Source: Xanthoparmelia taractica (taxonomy: Eukaryota > Ascomycota > Lecanoromycetes > Lecanorales > Parmeliaceae). Taken from it: 64,000 nt of DNA. The DNA is taken from the NCBI GenBank assembly GCA_033085395.1, contig JANQBS010000029.1, positions 1 to 64,000 on the forward strand, written 5' to 3'. Positions 35,101 through 47,020 of the stretch are shown here, in pieces. The translations under genes were made by a program, and so were the position numbers. The notes under the pieces were generated by a model that was given only the letters and a program-made list of their open reading frames with translations, ran no database searches and was not told the origin of the DNA. How positions within the stretch are numbered: the stretch's first letter is position 1; the number at the start of each line of letters is the position of its first letter.

Positions 35101-36302
35101 AGAGTCGCAGTCTCTGGAATGGCTTGTTTGATCTTCAAGTTTGTTTCGCCATCAAGGTTAGCGGTCTCAATGTAGCACAACCCTTCGGGCTCGGAGGTAG
35201 CCAGTAGTACCAGATCCGCTGGGAACGGCTCTTCTGATTCTACTCTCACAATATCTCCCACCTTCACACTGACCCATCTGACATTTTCAAAGCTTGACCC
35301 CCGCAATACTTTAGTCTTGGAGTAATTCAGTGACTTATCCGAAGTTTTGCGCTTGAAATCCTCGATCAATTCCTTCCCGGCCGAAACAAGCAGTACGATG
35401 ATAAGGGGCCCAATAGTGGTATATCGATTGGTTGGAGAGATGTTTGGTATCTGCTGTAAAGCTGCTGTAAACAAGAAGAATAGATTCGCGTATTTGGAGA
35501 ATTGTTCGAAAAGGAATTTGGGTAGGAAAGTCGCGATGTTGTATTTAGCCGTGGAGACATGATTATCGAGGTACCGATTCTGTGCATTCGCGGGCGGATT
35601 GTTAAGATGTATCAGTCTTGGGCCCAGAGTGGATGGATCAGGCTTCCCTCTTCCGAGCCCAAATTTGAAATTCCCTGGATCAAATCTCTTGTGCTCTGCC
35701 TTCTTGACCTGGACTTCAGTCATATCACTGTCCATCCTGGGCTGACCAGACGTTGTCTCGCGCAATGGCATGTCCATCTCCGAGTATTCTGGTCCCCTAC
35801 CAAATAATGTTTTCGCCTTTCCCATGATGCCACCTCCCATGCTGAGTACACTGTTCCGGTTTCCATGCCGTCCTCCACTGACTATCGGAGTCGATCCTGA
35901 ATCCACCGCATCGGCTGTGTGATAATAGCCACCCTGTATAGAAGGATCGTCTTCGGGAAGATCGTCTATATCTGAGTACCGCTGGTAATTGTTCAAATCG
36001 GAGGTTTGTGAATATGTGCGATTCCCAATACCCAGGTACGGCTGTCCGGAGCGCGACGGCCGAGGACTACCTCGCAAGCCATGGGATGACTGCGGCGCAC
36101 CAACAAACTCATCATAAGATATAGAGGGGCGGGGTTGGGGCCTGTCGGAGTGATTGATACTGTATTGATGAAGGAGCTCCTCATCGTTGACGGGAGGAGG
36201 CTTGCCATCGCTGTATATGAGATTCGAATCGTCCAGGTCTAGGAGTGGGCCACCAGAATTTGGAGCTGTCTGCCCTCCTACTCCTGATACCCTAGCATCC
36301 AT
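32112..36302 (-). CDS. DRS2: P4-type ATPase, aminophospholipid flippase Drs2
   Basis: Exons 33391-36302, 33036-33339 and 32112-32981 give 1361 aa (yeast Drs2 1355). The N-terminus is disordered and Ser/Asp-rich. The flippase core has DGETNLK, the phosphorylation site FSDKTGTLTCN (Asp about 607), AASPDEGALVEGA, the hinge GDGANDVSMIQAAHVG (about 996) and ten membrane helices. The end is basic (RERGRYGEMASSRPGMER). Drs2 moves phosphatidylserine and phosphatidylethanolamine to the cytosolic leaflet of trans-Golgi and endosomal membranes with a Cdc50 partner and is linked to Arf-GEF function. The start is the first in-frame ATG (MDARVSGVG). Confidence 0.95.
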
Positions 36303-36556
36303 GTCGGATTTAGACGCTGGTGTCCTGAGCCTGCCTTCCGAAGCAAAGTGGGTAGGATGATGCTCAACACCAAACCGTCTGAGTCCCCATACATGTGTGC
36401 TACTCGCACGCGTCGAGCAAAATGCGGCGTGGTTCTTCAAGGCGCAAGATCTCTGCCATTTGGTTTATTGAGTCTCACCCTGCTGGTACTTCCTCACTGC
36501 CCTCACCCGCAGCTTCTGTCTGACATTGGGCTTACGTTCCATCCGAACCCTAACCC

Positions 36557-37013
36557 TACACGTGTTCCCTGGGATATGCACCGCCCTGGGATATGTACAG
36601 GATTTCAGCGTTTTTTGATTTATCTTAATATATTAATTTAAATCGAATATTCTAATTATTATAGATTCTTAGATATCTTATTCTTCCTTAATAATAAATA
36701 AAAAGTATATTACTAAGATAATATCGAGCTTTAAGACGATATTCGAGTTACGATAATAAAAACCCTAGCCCTAACTTTTATTTTAGGGCTAGAACTTTAT
36801 CGATCTTTTTATATTTTTTAATAAAATTAATTTATCTATCTATTAATATTAAATATTATAATTAATTATATAGATTTATAAATATATAAGTCTTACTATG
36901 AGAAAGAAAAAAAAGTATTATATAATAAAATTATATCGATTTAAATAAGATATTAGTATTTTAGTGGTGCTAGCCCTAGCCCTAACGGTGCATGTTCCTA
37001 GGGAGCACGTGTA
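36557..37013. mobile_element. RIP-degraded inverted-repeat element with TA target site
   Basis: A 453-bp element (36559-37011) between TA dinucleotides. The ends are inverted repeats: 36559-36583 against 36986-37011, sharing cacgtgytccctrgga and atgcaccg with few differences and one indel. The interior (36600-36960) is AT-rich and nearly free of CA and TG, so RIP acted on it. It lies in the divergent promoter between Drs2 and CRIPT. No transposase frame remains; non-autonomous DNA transposon (MITE) is the best reading. Confidence 0.75.
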
Positions 37014-37246
37014 TCCTAAGCGCAGAGCTAGTAGGGGTTGCCTAGCCAACACGTTAGCCCCTTGGCAGCTGCCGAGTAGATAGCTGGCCACTCACCATCC
37101 TAGATAGTCAGCAATCCTTCTACCCACACTCCATCCCAGCTAGCCTGATTAGCTGGCCCAGTCCGAGTCGAAATATTGCACAGCACTCGTGCTCAAAGAC
37201 ACAGCACGATAATCTATTCTTCGATTGTCACCGTATCAGATCGAAG
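37014..37246. promoter_or_regulatory. CRIPT promoter
   Basis: Normal-composition DNA between the transposon-like element and the CRIPT start codon; no specific sites recognised. Confidence 0.4.
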
Positions 37247-37802
37247 ATGGTCTGCACTAAGTGCCAAAGATTGCAGAAGAAAACAGAGCTTGCCACACCA
37301 GGCGTGAAGCGCAAAAGTGACTTGTATTTTGGCTCGCCCGCTTCCAACGACAAGAGCAAATCCTCGGCTACGTCAAATATCTCCGGCATCGGAAAGGTAG
37401 GCTGGGCTGCTCTGTGCGGTCTCGTACTCTTTAGTAGCCTGGTTGACATCTTTATACAGAGCAAACTTCTCAGCAAAGGTGCAACAAACCCATACGCCGC
37501 TTACAGTTCTACATGTAGGACATGCAAGACGAAGGTACAGTTGAAAGCTCGCAGAGGGGGGAGCAGTATAGCTACTGTAGCTAAACAAGCGATAGGTAGA
37601 TCAAGGCCACATATTCTGCAATCGATGTGCCTACAAAATGGGCAACGGTACGTTTCGCTCTGGCTCCTTGCGGCAGCTCCTACGCAGAGCAATGAGCTGA
37701 CTCTACCTTTTAGCCTGCGCCATCTGTGGCAAGACTCCAGACAAGAGCATCGCGTCTAGCGGTGGACCTGTAGTCCAAGGCCAGAAATTTTCATCCAAAT
37801 GA
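37247..37802 (+). CDS. CRIPT-like cysteine-rich zinc protein
   Basis: Four exons (37247-37396, 37460-37534, 37596-37647, 37714-37802) give 121 aa. It starts MVCTKCQRLQKK and carries the CRIPT zinc-knuckle pattern: CTKC, CRTCKTKVDQGHIFCNRC and CAICGK, with the centre GNPYAAYS-like region (GATNPYAAYSS). CRIPT was found as a PDZ-interacting protein in animals but is conserved in fungi and sits with the minor/major spliceosome machinery in recent work; the role here is inferred. All three splice joins restore conserved Cys spacing. Confidence 0.9.
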
Positions 37803-39572
37803 CCAACCCATAAACCGATCTTGCTCCATCGCAGCAAGTGATTCTCCGATTCTACAAGGCTTGGGTTGATATGATATGCGGAGGGGGAAACTGCATAATC
37901 TGCTTCTCGTGCTACCGAATTTTCTGACTACCTTAGCCAGGTTAGAGAAGGTAGCCAAGATTGCACTCGAATTGCTCGTCATCTCGTGGATGGTAGGCCC
38001 GGTATTGAGTGAAGCCTTGGTTTGCCACATGAAAGGATTGCGGCGTTACTTTTTCATCTTGGTGTGATAAAACAGTGGGATGGTCCAAATCTTGCTGGCG
38101 ATACACTAAGTGTTCGCACACTTGGGGATGCACATATGTGGTTATGAGTACAGCTTGTGCTTCTTGGAATAACCATCTCCAATTGATACAGTCAGTACAT
38201 GAGAACACAAGGTACCTTAATCGTACTATTGTACTTTATCGGGGTAAGGTAAGGTATTTTAGAGGAAAGTCAAGGCGAGGTGCTACGGCGGCTGGGCAGG
38301 TGTGGCTTGAAGCTGCTATAAAAAGAAAGAAGGAAATTAAGCATACGTTACTCGGTACATGCGTGTAGATCAGGTACGAGCACTAAGGTACGAAGTAGTA
38401 ATTTATTTAATACTTACCTTACTGAATCAATCCATAAGATAAAATAATAAGGTAAATCATCAATATGAATACCCGTATTCAGTATTCCATACCGGAATAC
38501 TTTACCTTACTATTAAAGTAAGGTATTATCATCATCAAGGTATTACGACTAAAGCGCCAAGGGGACGAAGTATTATTTATTGGAGATGGTGTAGAGTGAC
38601 TACTACGGTAAGGTAATAAAAGATGGAAAAGGTAAGTACTGTAATGCAGATGTGGCAGTTGTGCCTGGATGAACGAATGATGTGGCTGCGGAAAGGAAAG
38701 GGGGAAGGAAGGGGGTTTTAATTCAAAAAACTTTTTACTTTTTATTCTTTTGCCCAGCTGTTTTTTTATTTATTTTTGCTCCCTTGTAAATAATCCTCAT
38801 AATAATAATAATAATTAATATCTTACTTAGACTACTCGACTTTTTTACAGCAAACATTTCTTCTCATCTTCAACCCTCTTTCAAACGCTTTCACTCTTTC
38901 AACTCTCTCGCTCTCTACTCCCTTTTTTCCCACTATCATTTAACCAGCAGCTCTACTGCCCTTACATTCATTCCCCCCCCCCCCACCCCCCTACTTCTCT
39001 CTATCACTCTTCTAATCCTAATAGCACTCATTGGCAACTTCTCCTAATATAATTATTACACCTTCTCAAGCCTTCCAACACCCTCTCTTTGTTTGCTCAG
39101 CATACAAGCCTATCCGGCATTCCAACACATCCTGAAAGCGGCCAACATCTCGAGAGAAACAGAAGTCCCCCACCTGGCATCTTCACAATCCACGCTGCTT
39201 GTCCGACCACTTTGGTGATATCGCTCTTGTAATCTTACATTCTACCACATTGGACATCTTCCTTCGCGCCTTGATTCATCCCCAAAGCTGGTCCCCGCCC
39301 CCCCTTTCCTACCCGTATATCTATCCTATCGTTAAATAGGTCTGTCACCCCCATTCTCCGAACACATCTTGGCTACTCTTTAATCTTTCAAGGTGCAGGT
39401 ACTTAACACTACCTTTTTCGATTAGCTGCCTACTTGTACCATAAGCACTGGAACATCATCATACCTAAACCTTGCGTTCGGAGTTTGTCAACCGAACACT
39501 CTACCGTCCAACACGGCTGCCGTAGCATCACATCAGCAGGACAGCTTTGTCCTGCCACCGCATCTGCTTGGA
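37803..39572. promoter_or_regulatory. Long upstream region and CT-rich leader of the four-RRM gene
   Basis: 1.77 kb without a gene. 38220-38640 is dense in GGTAAGGTA/TACCTTACC words (38241, 38410, 38505, 38520, 38606). 38860-39330 is pyrimidine-rich with a C tract at 38972-38990, typical of a long fungal 5' UTR. A weak palindromic cluster around gaatacccgtattc lies at 38466-38505. Confidence 0.55.
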
Positions 39573-42143
39573 ATGCAACCCCAAGGGTCCGCAATGGACA
39601 ATTCCCCTAACACGCCAGCAAGGCGCTTTTCGAACTCCTTCCCAAAGCCTGCGAATACCAGCAGCAACGAGACTGGCTTTTCCCACGGTGCATATAACTC
39701 GAATCACCATCCTGTCGGAGGTTACGCTCGTAGGCACCCGCATCGAGCGAACATGTCTATCAATACTGGCACCTACGCGCAAACAAATCATCAGAACGCA
39801 AACGACATGACTACTCCCGGCACAGCCATGGACATGAATTTCACTCCTCTCCTGCCAACCAACTTACTCATTGGCAGTCCTTTCCAGCCAGCAACACCTC
39901 AATTCAACACCTTTGGCGGCTTTCAACAGCAAAATTCTGCTGCGCATCAGCACAATCAGCAAACGCATATCAGCAGTCCCATAAACCACCAGCATAGCGG
40001 ATTCTCTCCTCAACTGTATCAGAGTATGGTTTCGCCAAGCAATTATGGAGCGCAGCAATTTTTGCAAGGAGGACCTCAGTCACCAACTGGCACATTTAGC
40101 AACGTCGGACATCCGGGATATGGCGGAACCGCTTTAATGCAAATGGCGCCGAACGTGGGTAACGCCAGCAGTAGAACCGTGTACCTTGGTAATATACCTC
40201 CGGAAACCTCGGCTGAAGAGATACTTGGCCATGTCCGAAGCGGACAGATCGAGTCTGTCCGCTTGCTTCCAGACAAGAATTGTGCGTTCATTTCGTTCCT
40301 CGATGGTAGCTCAGCCACTCATTTTCATTCGGATGCAATCTTGAAGAAGCTTGCCATACGCGGCCAGGATATTAAGGTTGGCTGGGGCAAACCGGCTCCG
40401 GTTCCTACGTCTGTCTCTGTTGCAGTGCAACAATCAGGTGCATCAAGGAATGTGTATTTGGGCAATCTGCCGGAAACAGTGACTGAAGCTGAATTAAGGG
40501 ACGATCTCGGCAAATTTGGTCCCATTGACACTGTCAAGATAGTGCGCGAAAAGGCGATTGGATTTGTGCATTTTCTGTCAATCAGCAACGCTATTAAAGC
40601 TGTCTCGCAACTACCCCAAGAACCTCGATGGCAGGCTCCTCGCCGTGTCTACTATGGCAAAGACAGATGTGCCTATGTCTCAAAGACGCAACAGCAAAAC
40701 GCAGCTCAGTATCTCGGGATCGCCCCCGGCTATGCCCACATGCTAAATGGAGCAGATCGTGACTTGATCTCCAATGCACTAGCTCAACAGTCTGTGGCTG
40801 CTGCTGCTGTGGCAACTCAAGCTGGAGGAGTGAACAATCTTGGAAATCGTACCGTATATCTTGGAAACATTCATCCAGAAACCACTATTGAAGAAATCTG
40901 CAACGTTGTCCGAGGTGGTCTTTTACACCACATTAGGTACATTCCTGACAAACATATCTGCTTCGTTACATTCATCGATCCTACATCAGCCGCCTCCTTC
41001 TACGCGCTGAGTAACATCCAGGGGCTCATGATTCATAACAGAAGGCTCAAGATCGGCTGGGGTAAGCATTCAGGTGCTCTGCCACCAGCGATAGCTCTAG
41101 CTGTTAGTGGTGGCGCTTCTCGAAACGTCTACGTTGGCAATCTAGACGAGTCGTGGACCGAAGAGCGCCTGCGTCAAGACTTCTCGGAATATGGTGAAAT
41201 CGAGCTTGTCAACACACTCCGAGAGAAGAGTTGTGCGTTTGTCAACTTTACCAACATCTCGAACGCCATCAAGGCAATTGAGGCCATTCGAAGCAGAGAG
41301 GACTACCAACGATTCAAGGTGAACTTTGGCAAAGATCGCTGCGGAAATGCTCCCCGACAGAATAATCAGAATAACGCGTCGCAACAGCAAAACCCTTCCA
41401 TACAAGGACATGAAACTGTGGCGTCGCCATCACCGATGAATGGAAGTCTACACCCGGCGATGAGCCATAACGGATCCTCCGTCAGCCCCACAAGAGCTGC
41501 AATCTCGCCCGCACCGGGATCGACAGGCTCTAATTCACAAAAAGGCTTCCATTTTCACCAGCAATCCAACCATACCCATACCCCGTCTGCAATACTGAAC
41601 GCTGGCAGCAACAATCCTTTGACAATGTACCTCAACCAAATGTCACTCCAACAGACCCAGCAAGAGCAAGAGTCACAGCAGCGGCAGGTGGACCCTTATT
41701 CTATCGCCACTCTACAACAGCAGCAACAGCAAGTCCTCGCTAACCAACAAGCCGCCATCTACGGGAACTCCACCAACGATGCTTTCAGCGGCGGACTGCT
41801 CGATACACCACAGCAACCAGGGCATAATAGTAGCTTTAGTCAAGGCGTCAACGGGGTTAGCTTGTCTACGGCTGCGCCTACTATTGGTGGCTTGCTCGCA
41901 CCCTTACGCAATCAGCAGCACGCTCGCGCTGTTAGCTTACCTGCTTTCTCCCAAGAGACTTCCGCCAATAGTGGGAACCAGGGCCAGCAGTCTCAGCAGT
42001 CTCAGCAGCAGCAAGGGTTGCAGCAAAGCTCACAGCAGCAATACAGCCATAGACACCAGCTGAGCAGCGTCAGCGGTTTCGGTTTTGGCAACGCCAACTG
42101 GGGTTTGAATGGATGGGCAGAGGAGAGCGCTGGTGCGCAGTGA
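39573..42143 (+). CDS. Four-RRM RNA-binding protein, Mrn1/Nrd1 (Msa2) family
   Basis: An intronless 856-aa protein. Four RRMs are visible from RNP2 sites RTVYLGNIPPE (about 200), RNVYLGNLPE (about 291), RTVYLGNIHPE (about 425) and RNVYVGNLDE (about 515), each with a matching RNP1-like strand (NCAFISFLD, AIGFVHFL, HICFVTFID, SCAFVNFTN). The N-terminus is Asn/Gln/Ser-rich and the C-terminal 240 residues are poly-Gln-rich, both prion-like. Family members in fission and budding yeast bind mRNAs and control differentiation, mating and stress-granule behaviour. The unusually long, CT-rich leader suggests strong post-transcriptional control of its own expression. Confidence 0.92.
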   Translation: MQPQGSAMDNSPNTPARRFSNSFPKPANTSSNETGFSHGAYNSNHHPVGGYARRHPHRANMSINTGTYAQTNHQNANDMTTPGTAMDMNFTPLLPTNLLIGSPFQPATPQFNTFGGFQQQNSAAHQHNQQTHISSPINHQHSGFSPQLYQSMVSPSNYGAQQFLQGGPQSPTGTFSNVGHPGYGGTALMQMAPNVGNASSRTVYLGNIPPETSAEEILGHVRSGQIESVRLLPDKNCAFISFLDGSSATHFHSDAILKKLAIRGQDIKVGWGKPAPVPTSVSVAVQQSGASRNVYLGNLPETVTEAELRDDLGKFGPIDTVKIVREKAIGFVHFLSISNAIKAVSQLPQEPRWQAPRRVYYGKDRCAYVSKTQQQNAAQYLGIAPGYAHMLNGADRDLISNALAQQSVAAAAVATQAGGVNNLGNRTVYLGNIHPETTIEEICNVVRGGLLHHIRYIPDKHICFVTFIDPTSAASFYALSNIQGLMIHNRRLKIGWGKHSGALPPAIALAVSGGASRNVYVGNLDESWTEERLRQDFSEYGEIELVNTLREKSCAFVNFTNISNAIKAIEAIRSREDYQRFKVNFGKDRCGNAPRQNNQNNASQQQNPSIQGHETVASPSPMNGSLHPAMSHNGSSVSPTRAAISPAPGSTGSNSQKGFHFHQQSNHTHTPSAILNAGSNNPLTMYLNQMSLQQTQQEQESQQRQVDPYSIATLQQQQQQVLANQQAAIYGNSTNDAFSGGLLDTPQQPGHNSSFSQGVNGVSLSTAAPTIGGLLAPLRNQQHARAVSLPAFSQETSANSGNQGQQSQQSQQQQGLQQSSQQQYSHRHQLSSVSGFGFGNANWGLNGWAEESAGAQ

Positions 42144-42968
42144 GTGGGAGAGATCATCGACGCGATCCATTGTACAACCAAATGTTCCCAATATTCTCTT
42201 CGTCGTTCAATACCGCACTGTGCGGTTGGATACCATGGGGCGTTCATCATTTTTTCAGATATCCCAAATCGCCGAAGCTTATATTCACTTTGTGCAGATT
42301 TATTATTCTTAATCTTTAATGGGCTGTTCGCCTGGCTTGCGGCCAAGGGGATAGCGTTCTGATTCGAGAGCAGGTTGGAGGAAAGACGGAAGGGCGGATT
42401 AGAACGAAAAGCATCGTTGCAGACACCAAAGAATAAAAGGGCCGTATCTTACATGATAGGATAGGATATGATAGCCCCTCAGACGAAAGAGGATGTTTTG
42501 TTAGTCTGCGGAGTAACTTTAATTAGGCCAAGGTTTTAGTTGGAAATAAAACCACGAAGCCTACATTACCAAAGAATTACACACAAGAGAACTTATTTCG
42601 TGGTAATACGAATTGGCCAAACAGCTCGGCGTGGCTTCTGGCCATCCGTACAGAGGCGCCTAGTCGACATAGTTTGGACTGACATGCTGCAGGAAGTGAT
42701 GAAGCATGAGGACCAGAGCTGAATGCGCCAATTATAAGCCGCCGGTACACATGATGGCGCATATGTGACTTGCACAACAAACGAAACAAATGCAATCGCC
42801 TCCTGCTGCGCACAGATCTCTGAAATGTAATCCCACGCTCGCTTCCACAAGGTGTAAATTCGGCTGAAGAGAGGAAGGAATGGAGAGCCGTACACAATCT
42901 TCATGTACACTCGCGCGATCAGCTGATATGTCGCGCACTCCCCCAGCAACCCTCTCCAGCGTGAGAAT
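42144..42968. other. Convergent 3' region
   Basis: Between the four-RRM gene and the Ecl1-type gene. Nothing recognisable beyond presumed 3' UTRs. Confidence 0.45.
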
Positions 42969-44217
42969 CTACATCTCCTCTGCTCTTAACAACTTCTTCA
43001 AGCTACCAGTAGCAGAACCCAAGCTGATTCCGACAAACTTCTTCTCGTATGTGACGTCGTCATCCTCAACCGGGGTAAGCTTTCCGCCATCGGTGCAACG
43101 GGAAGTGGTCGTGGTCGGCATACTGAGGGCAGGGCGAGCGACAAATTCGTACGGCGTCCCTGACAGACTCTCCTCGCTCGAGGTGCTGGCAGTGGGCGTA
43201 TGGCTGAGCGAAGGAGTAGTACGGCTCGAGATGGTGCTACGACCGTGACCAAGCGCAGGACGCCGCTTCGAAAAGAGTGAATCGCTCGAGCGATGGAATT
43301 TGCTGAGATAAGTGAAAGCTTCACTGCTGGGACGGTGGGGTAGCTTGGGCTTCCACTCCACAGCCTTTGCATCGGGGGGCGATTTGCTTTCCCTCAACGT
43401 TGGTTCAGCTGGCTTCCACTCCGTGGGGTCGAGATCCGATTTGCCATCGCTTCATCGTTACGAAGTCAGCATTGCCATTTTCAGGAGGGTATTGAATGAA
43501 AAGACATGTCGAAAGGGTTTTACAGTAGATCGTATAATATTTTGAACCCGGGATATGTCCTTGCGACTCAGAAGGAGGTAGAGAAAGGAAGAAACGCGCT
43601 CCGAAAGGGGTGCTTACTGGGCCGTGGGAGGTATCCTTGCGTCGCTCGTGGGGCGAGGGGTAGGTTGCAAGGCGGCAACGTAGGTAGGAATCTTGGAGCC
43701 GAAAGGGTCATCCATATCATCGGAGTAGGCGGAGGGGACCATTTTGGATGGGTTGGCTAAGCCGAGGTAGGGGCTGGTGTTTGGGTTGACAGAGTCACGG
43801 CGACGGCAACTAGAATATCCGTCAGAGAGATGCAAAGAGGAATGGAGGCGGGACGGGGTACCTCTCTGAACAGTAGAGGATGGAGGAGTTGGGCACGACG
43901 ATCTGCTTCTCGCACATTGCACTATGGATTCAGTGAGCGGGTGTTAGGGAATGATAAGAGGAGAGATATTGGGGGTTGCCTCACCAGAATTGCAGGAAGC
44001 TTGACGCCATATCGTCCTCGTCGTCGTCGTCGTCTTGCGGAAGGCCCTCGTCCTGATTCTTGGGGTGCTTGGTCCCTTTGACAGGCTTAATGGTAATGTT
44101 GGGGGTGAGGGAAGCCTTGGACGGAGGGGCAGTGCGAAGAGTCTTGATGGCGACTTTGTTCACATTGGGAGGAGAACGACGAGCGAGATGGAGGTGCGCA
44201 TGGTGGTGGGTGGACAT
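42969..44217 (-). CDS. Ecl1-type life-span regulatory factor (zinc-binding)
   Basis: Exons 43985-44217, 43862-43921, 43618-43809 and 42969-43449 give 321 aa. The joined centre reads SFLQFCAMCEKQIVV, then SSILYCSESCRRRDS, the four-cysteine signature of the Ecl1 (life-span regulatory factor) family. The rest is low complexity: His-rich start (MSTHHHAHLHL), an acidic run of Asp residues before the motif, and a Ser/Thr-rich C-terminal half. Ecl1 proteins extend chronological life span and respond to zinc or nutrient starvation in yeasts; the role here is inferred. The 168-nt last intron is longer than its neighbours. Confidence 0.82.
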
Positions 44218-45352
44218 TGAGAGAAGCTGTATGAGGACTTGAGTCAGCGGTGGGAGGTGTCTTTGTTGTCTCCAAATGGCGGTCTGGGACAATAGAAGAT
44301 TGGGCGGTGAAGTACATTTAGGTGTGTCTCAGAGTCTATTCTGCAGAAAGAGGGAATGGTGAAGTGGGCTCTGCAAGAACAGGATGAGCGTGTTAGTTGG
44401 TAGAAGTACAGCGGGTTTCTTTGGGTTCTTGGCAGAAAGATACTCTGGTGGCTGGCTTATCGCTGTGTAAAGGCGGAGAGTAGAGGACCTACCAAATCCG
44501 ATGTATGAATGTATGGGCCGACAAATAGGAGAAAGGGACGTGATTGTGTTTGTGTGTACGAAGTAGAAGTGGGAAAGATGGAGGAATAGAAGTTGAAGTA
44601 GAAGTAGAAGGAGAAAATTATCATACTATGAATTATTGTTGTTTGTTATCAAGACTGACGCGAACAAAGGCCAAGCTATAATCATTCACACTAACCAATG
44701 ATATTGCAATCTTCAGACCTGCTTGACTTCCTTTCTGCTCTTCTGAACCTATGTAACGTAAAGTAGGTGTTCTAGAAAAGGAGCAAAGTGGGCTTATCAA
44801 GTGGGCTTCTGCAGCTTCATATATTCTCTTCCCTAACGCTATATATCATGTAGCCTCTGTGTCTGGTGTCTTCATAATCTAAATCACCTCATCTAGGCAG
44901 GCATCACCCCACACGTACAAGTACAAGTACAAGTACAGCTCTCAAGTTGACTCATGACACGCTGTCGAACCATTGCCTGCAATTCCCACATTCATTCTCG
45001 CTCTTCAGAGAGCAGCGCACTTTACTCATAATGGCGCGACTTTCTTCCAATCATTCCCTCTACCCTTCCCCTTTCCTCCGCCTACCTCAAAAAAGTTAAA
45101 AAAAAGAAGAAAAAACTTCCGACATCCTCTACGCACGGACTCGTCCATTGATCAGCAGCCTTCCTCCAAATCTTCCATCAGGTCCATTCCTTCTCCTCGC
45201 CATGACCTGTGACCTGTCAGGGGCTGCTTAAACCAATTCGACCTTTTGCTTCCTAACAAACGAGAAAGCCTAGCATGCTGAGTACTCCATGTCTGCGACC
45301 GTGTGGGTCATCTTGGCAGCCGTGCTCCAATATGTCTTGCACTCCAATCGCT
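44218..45352. other. Intergenic with simple repeats
   Basis: Upstream of the Ecl1-type gene and downstream of Vps72, both minus. Contains a (GTAGAA)-like run at about 44590-44612 and (GTACAA)n at about 44915-44936. No gene recognised. Confidence 0.5.
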
Positions 45353-47020
45353 TCAGGTCTCCTTCCAGAACCTTTCAGGCACACCGCGGGCGACGCTTTG
45401 TACAGGACCCACATAGCAGTCAAGCAGATTACTCCACCGAGATCCTCCTGTGCGAAGCCGTTGGATCTCTTTATACGCGTACGAATTCGCGTAAGCGAGG
45501 CCCGTCTTCGGATCTCGAAATTTAGTCGGCTGCATCGTTATCGCGCAAGACTCTGCGACCGGCTCTGCGGAAAAGCTTAGCGAAAGGGACAGAAATGTAT
45601 TGCCACCATCCTACTCACTCGATGGTTTCACACTGCGTTTTTTCAAGAGAACAGTGTTCTGCAGCTCAGGCATCTTCGCAGAATTGGGGTCAAAGTTCTT
45701 GATAGCTACCAGTGTTCGACTTCTGAAATCGATTTCTGGGATGGATTGTGGATCGGGTAGGGTCGCAAGTGAGGCTCGGTCTGATTGATTTGGGAAAAAC
45801 GGTTCAGGATAATTTCGAGGTAGCGAATCAGCTTCGGCGGTTCCTGTAAATTCTGCATGATGCTGCTGCATTGGCAAAGCGGCGTAAGCGTGTATTCCAT
45901 CGAGGAAGCCGTAAGGGCCTTGCGGGGCTGTAAATGAAATCTGCTGCGGCGAGGACGCCTGATGCGCATCCCTTAGGTGCCCACCTTCTGCATTCCTAGC
46001 TCCTAACCCAGACTGAGAACTCTCAAGCACAGTTGTATATCCATCTTTGGTTCCAACCGAGTCCTGCTCTGTGGTCAGTCTGCTGTCCTCAGCGGGCTTT
46101 CCCCCCTCGAACGTGACCGATCTCTCTACATGACCGGCCGCTCTAATATGTGCAACACCAAGCTGTGAAATCTTGCCGTTGATCCATCTAGCCAGGCCAC
46201 TCCACCATGTGATCACTGGACCAGTGAGCTGCCGGTTGTGCAGTGCTTCCAGCTTAGCCCTCTGTTCCTCGGATCGTTTCTTCTCTGACTCCTCCCATCT
46301 ATTCAAGCTCTTTGCATTCTTCCTCTCCGTTCTTGCGGCTTCCTCCATGCGGTCGGCTTGGGTCAAGGCCTTGGGCTTGGAGGCGTCCTTGCGCCTCTGC
46401 GCTAGATCCATTGAGTGCATTACCTTGAGCCGGTTTTGCTCGCTGTCCACTAGTTTTTGGTGCACCAATTCTCTATTCTGGACGGTCTGTTTTCGAGACG
46501 AGACGCGCGTCGGAGCGTCAGCATCAGTGTGCACCCAAGACACCCTCTCAGACTTCTTTCTCGGCCTTGGCGTAGGTGTATCAGGAGTGGCCGAGGGGTC
46601 GATCTTGACCCTTTTTCGTAGAACACCGGGTTTCTTGAACACCTCCTGGGCTTTGCGTTTCTTCTGCCGTTGAAGCCTGTCTTGCATCTGTAGCTCCCTT
46701 TCTCCATCTAGGTCCTCGTCGACCCTCGAAGGGCCTTGATCTTCTTCATCCGTAGACGAATCAAGCTGGGCATCCGACGCATTCTCGTCTTCGTCCTCAA
46801 ACTCCACGTCTTCTTCTTCTTCATTCTCAGCGAAGAGTAACTCGAGTTCATCATCTCCCTCTTTTCCCAACAGTGAAGATAGCCGATTGCCTGCCGTAGC
46901 GCGCTTTGCTCTTCCAGTAACCAGTGACTCGACATTCGGCTCCTCTCCGTCACCCTCATCTGATGATGTTGACTCATTCCCACGATCACTGGGAGGTACC
47001 GGAGATGCGTTACCAGACAT
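45353..47020 (-). CDS. VPS72: SWR1 complex subunit Vps72/Swc2 (YL1)
   Basis: Exons 45619-47020 and 45353-45564 (54-nt intron, donor GTGAGT) give 537 aa. The N-terminal YL1 domain has RAKRATAGNRLSSLLG, a long acidic run (residues about 60-110) and a basic region with KKRKAQEVFKKP; this part binds H2A.Z-H2B dimers. The C-terminal YL1_C domain is restored only by the splice: AESCAITMQPTKFRDPKTGL, then YANSYAYKEIQRL. Vps72 hands H2A.Z to the SWR1 remodeler for exchange into nucleosomes. The start is the first in-frame ATG (MSGNASPVP). Confidence 0.92.

Noticed and set aside
36545..36560. Telomere-like CCCTAACCCTA
   Set aside because: Only two units, next to a transposon end; the related ccctagccctaac words are part of that element. 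Not an interstitial telomere.
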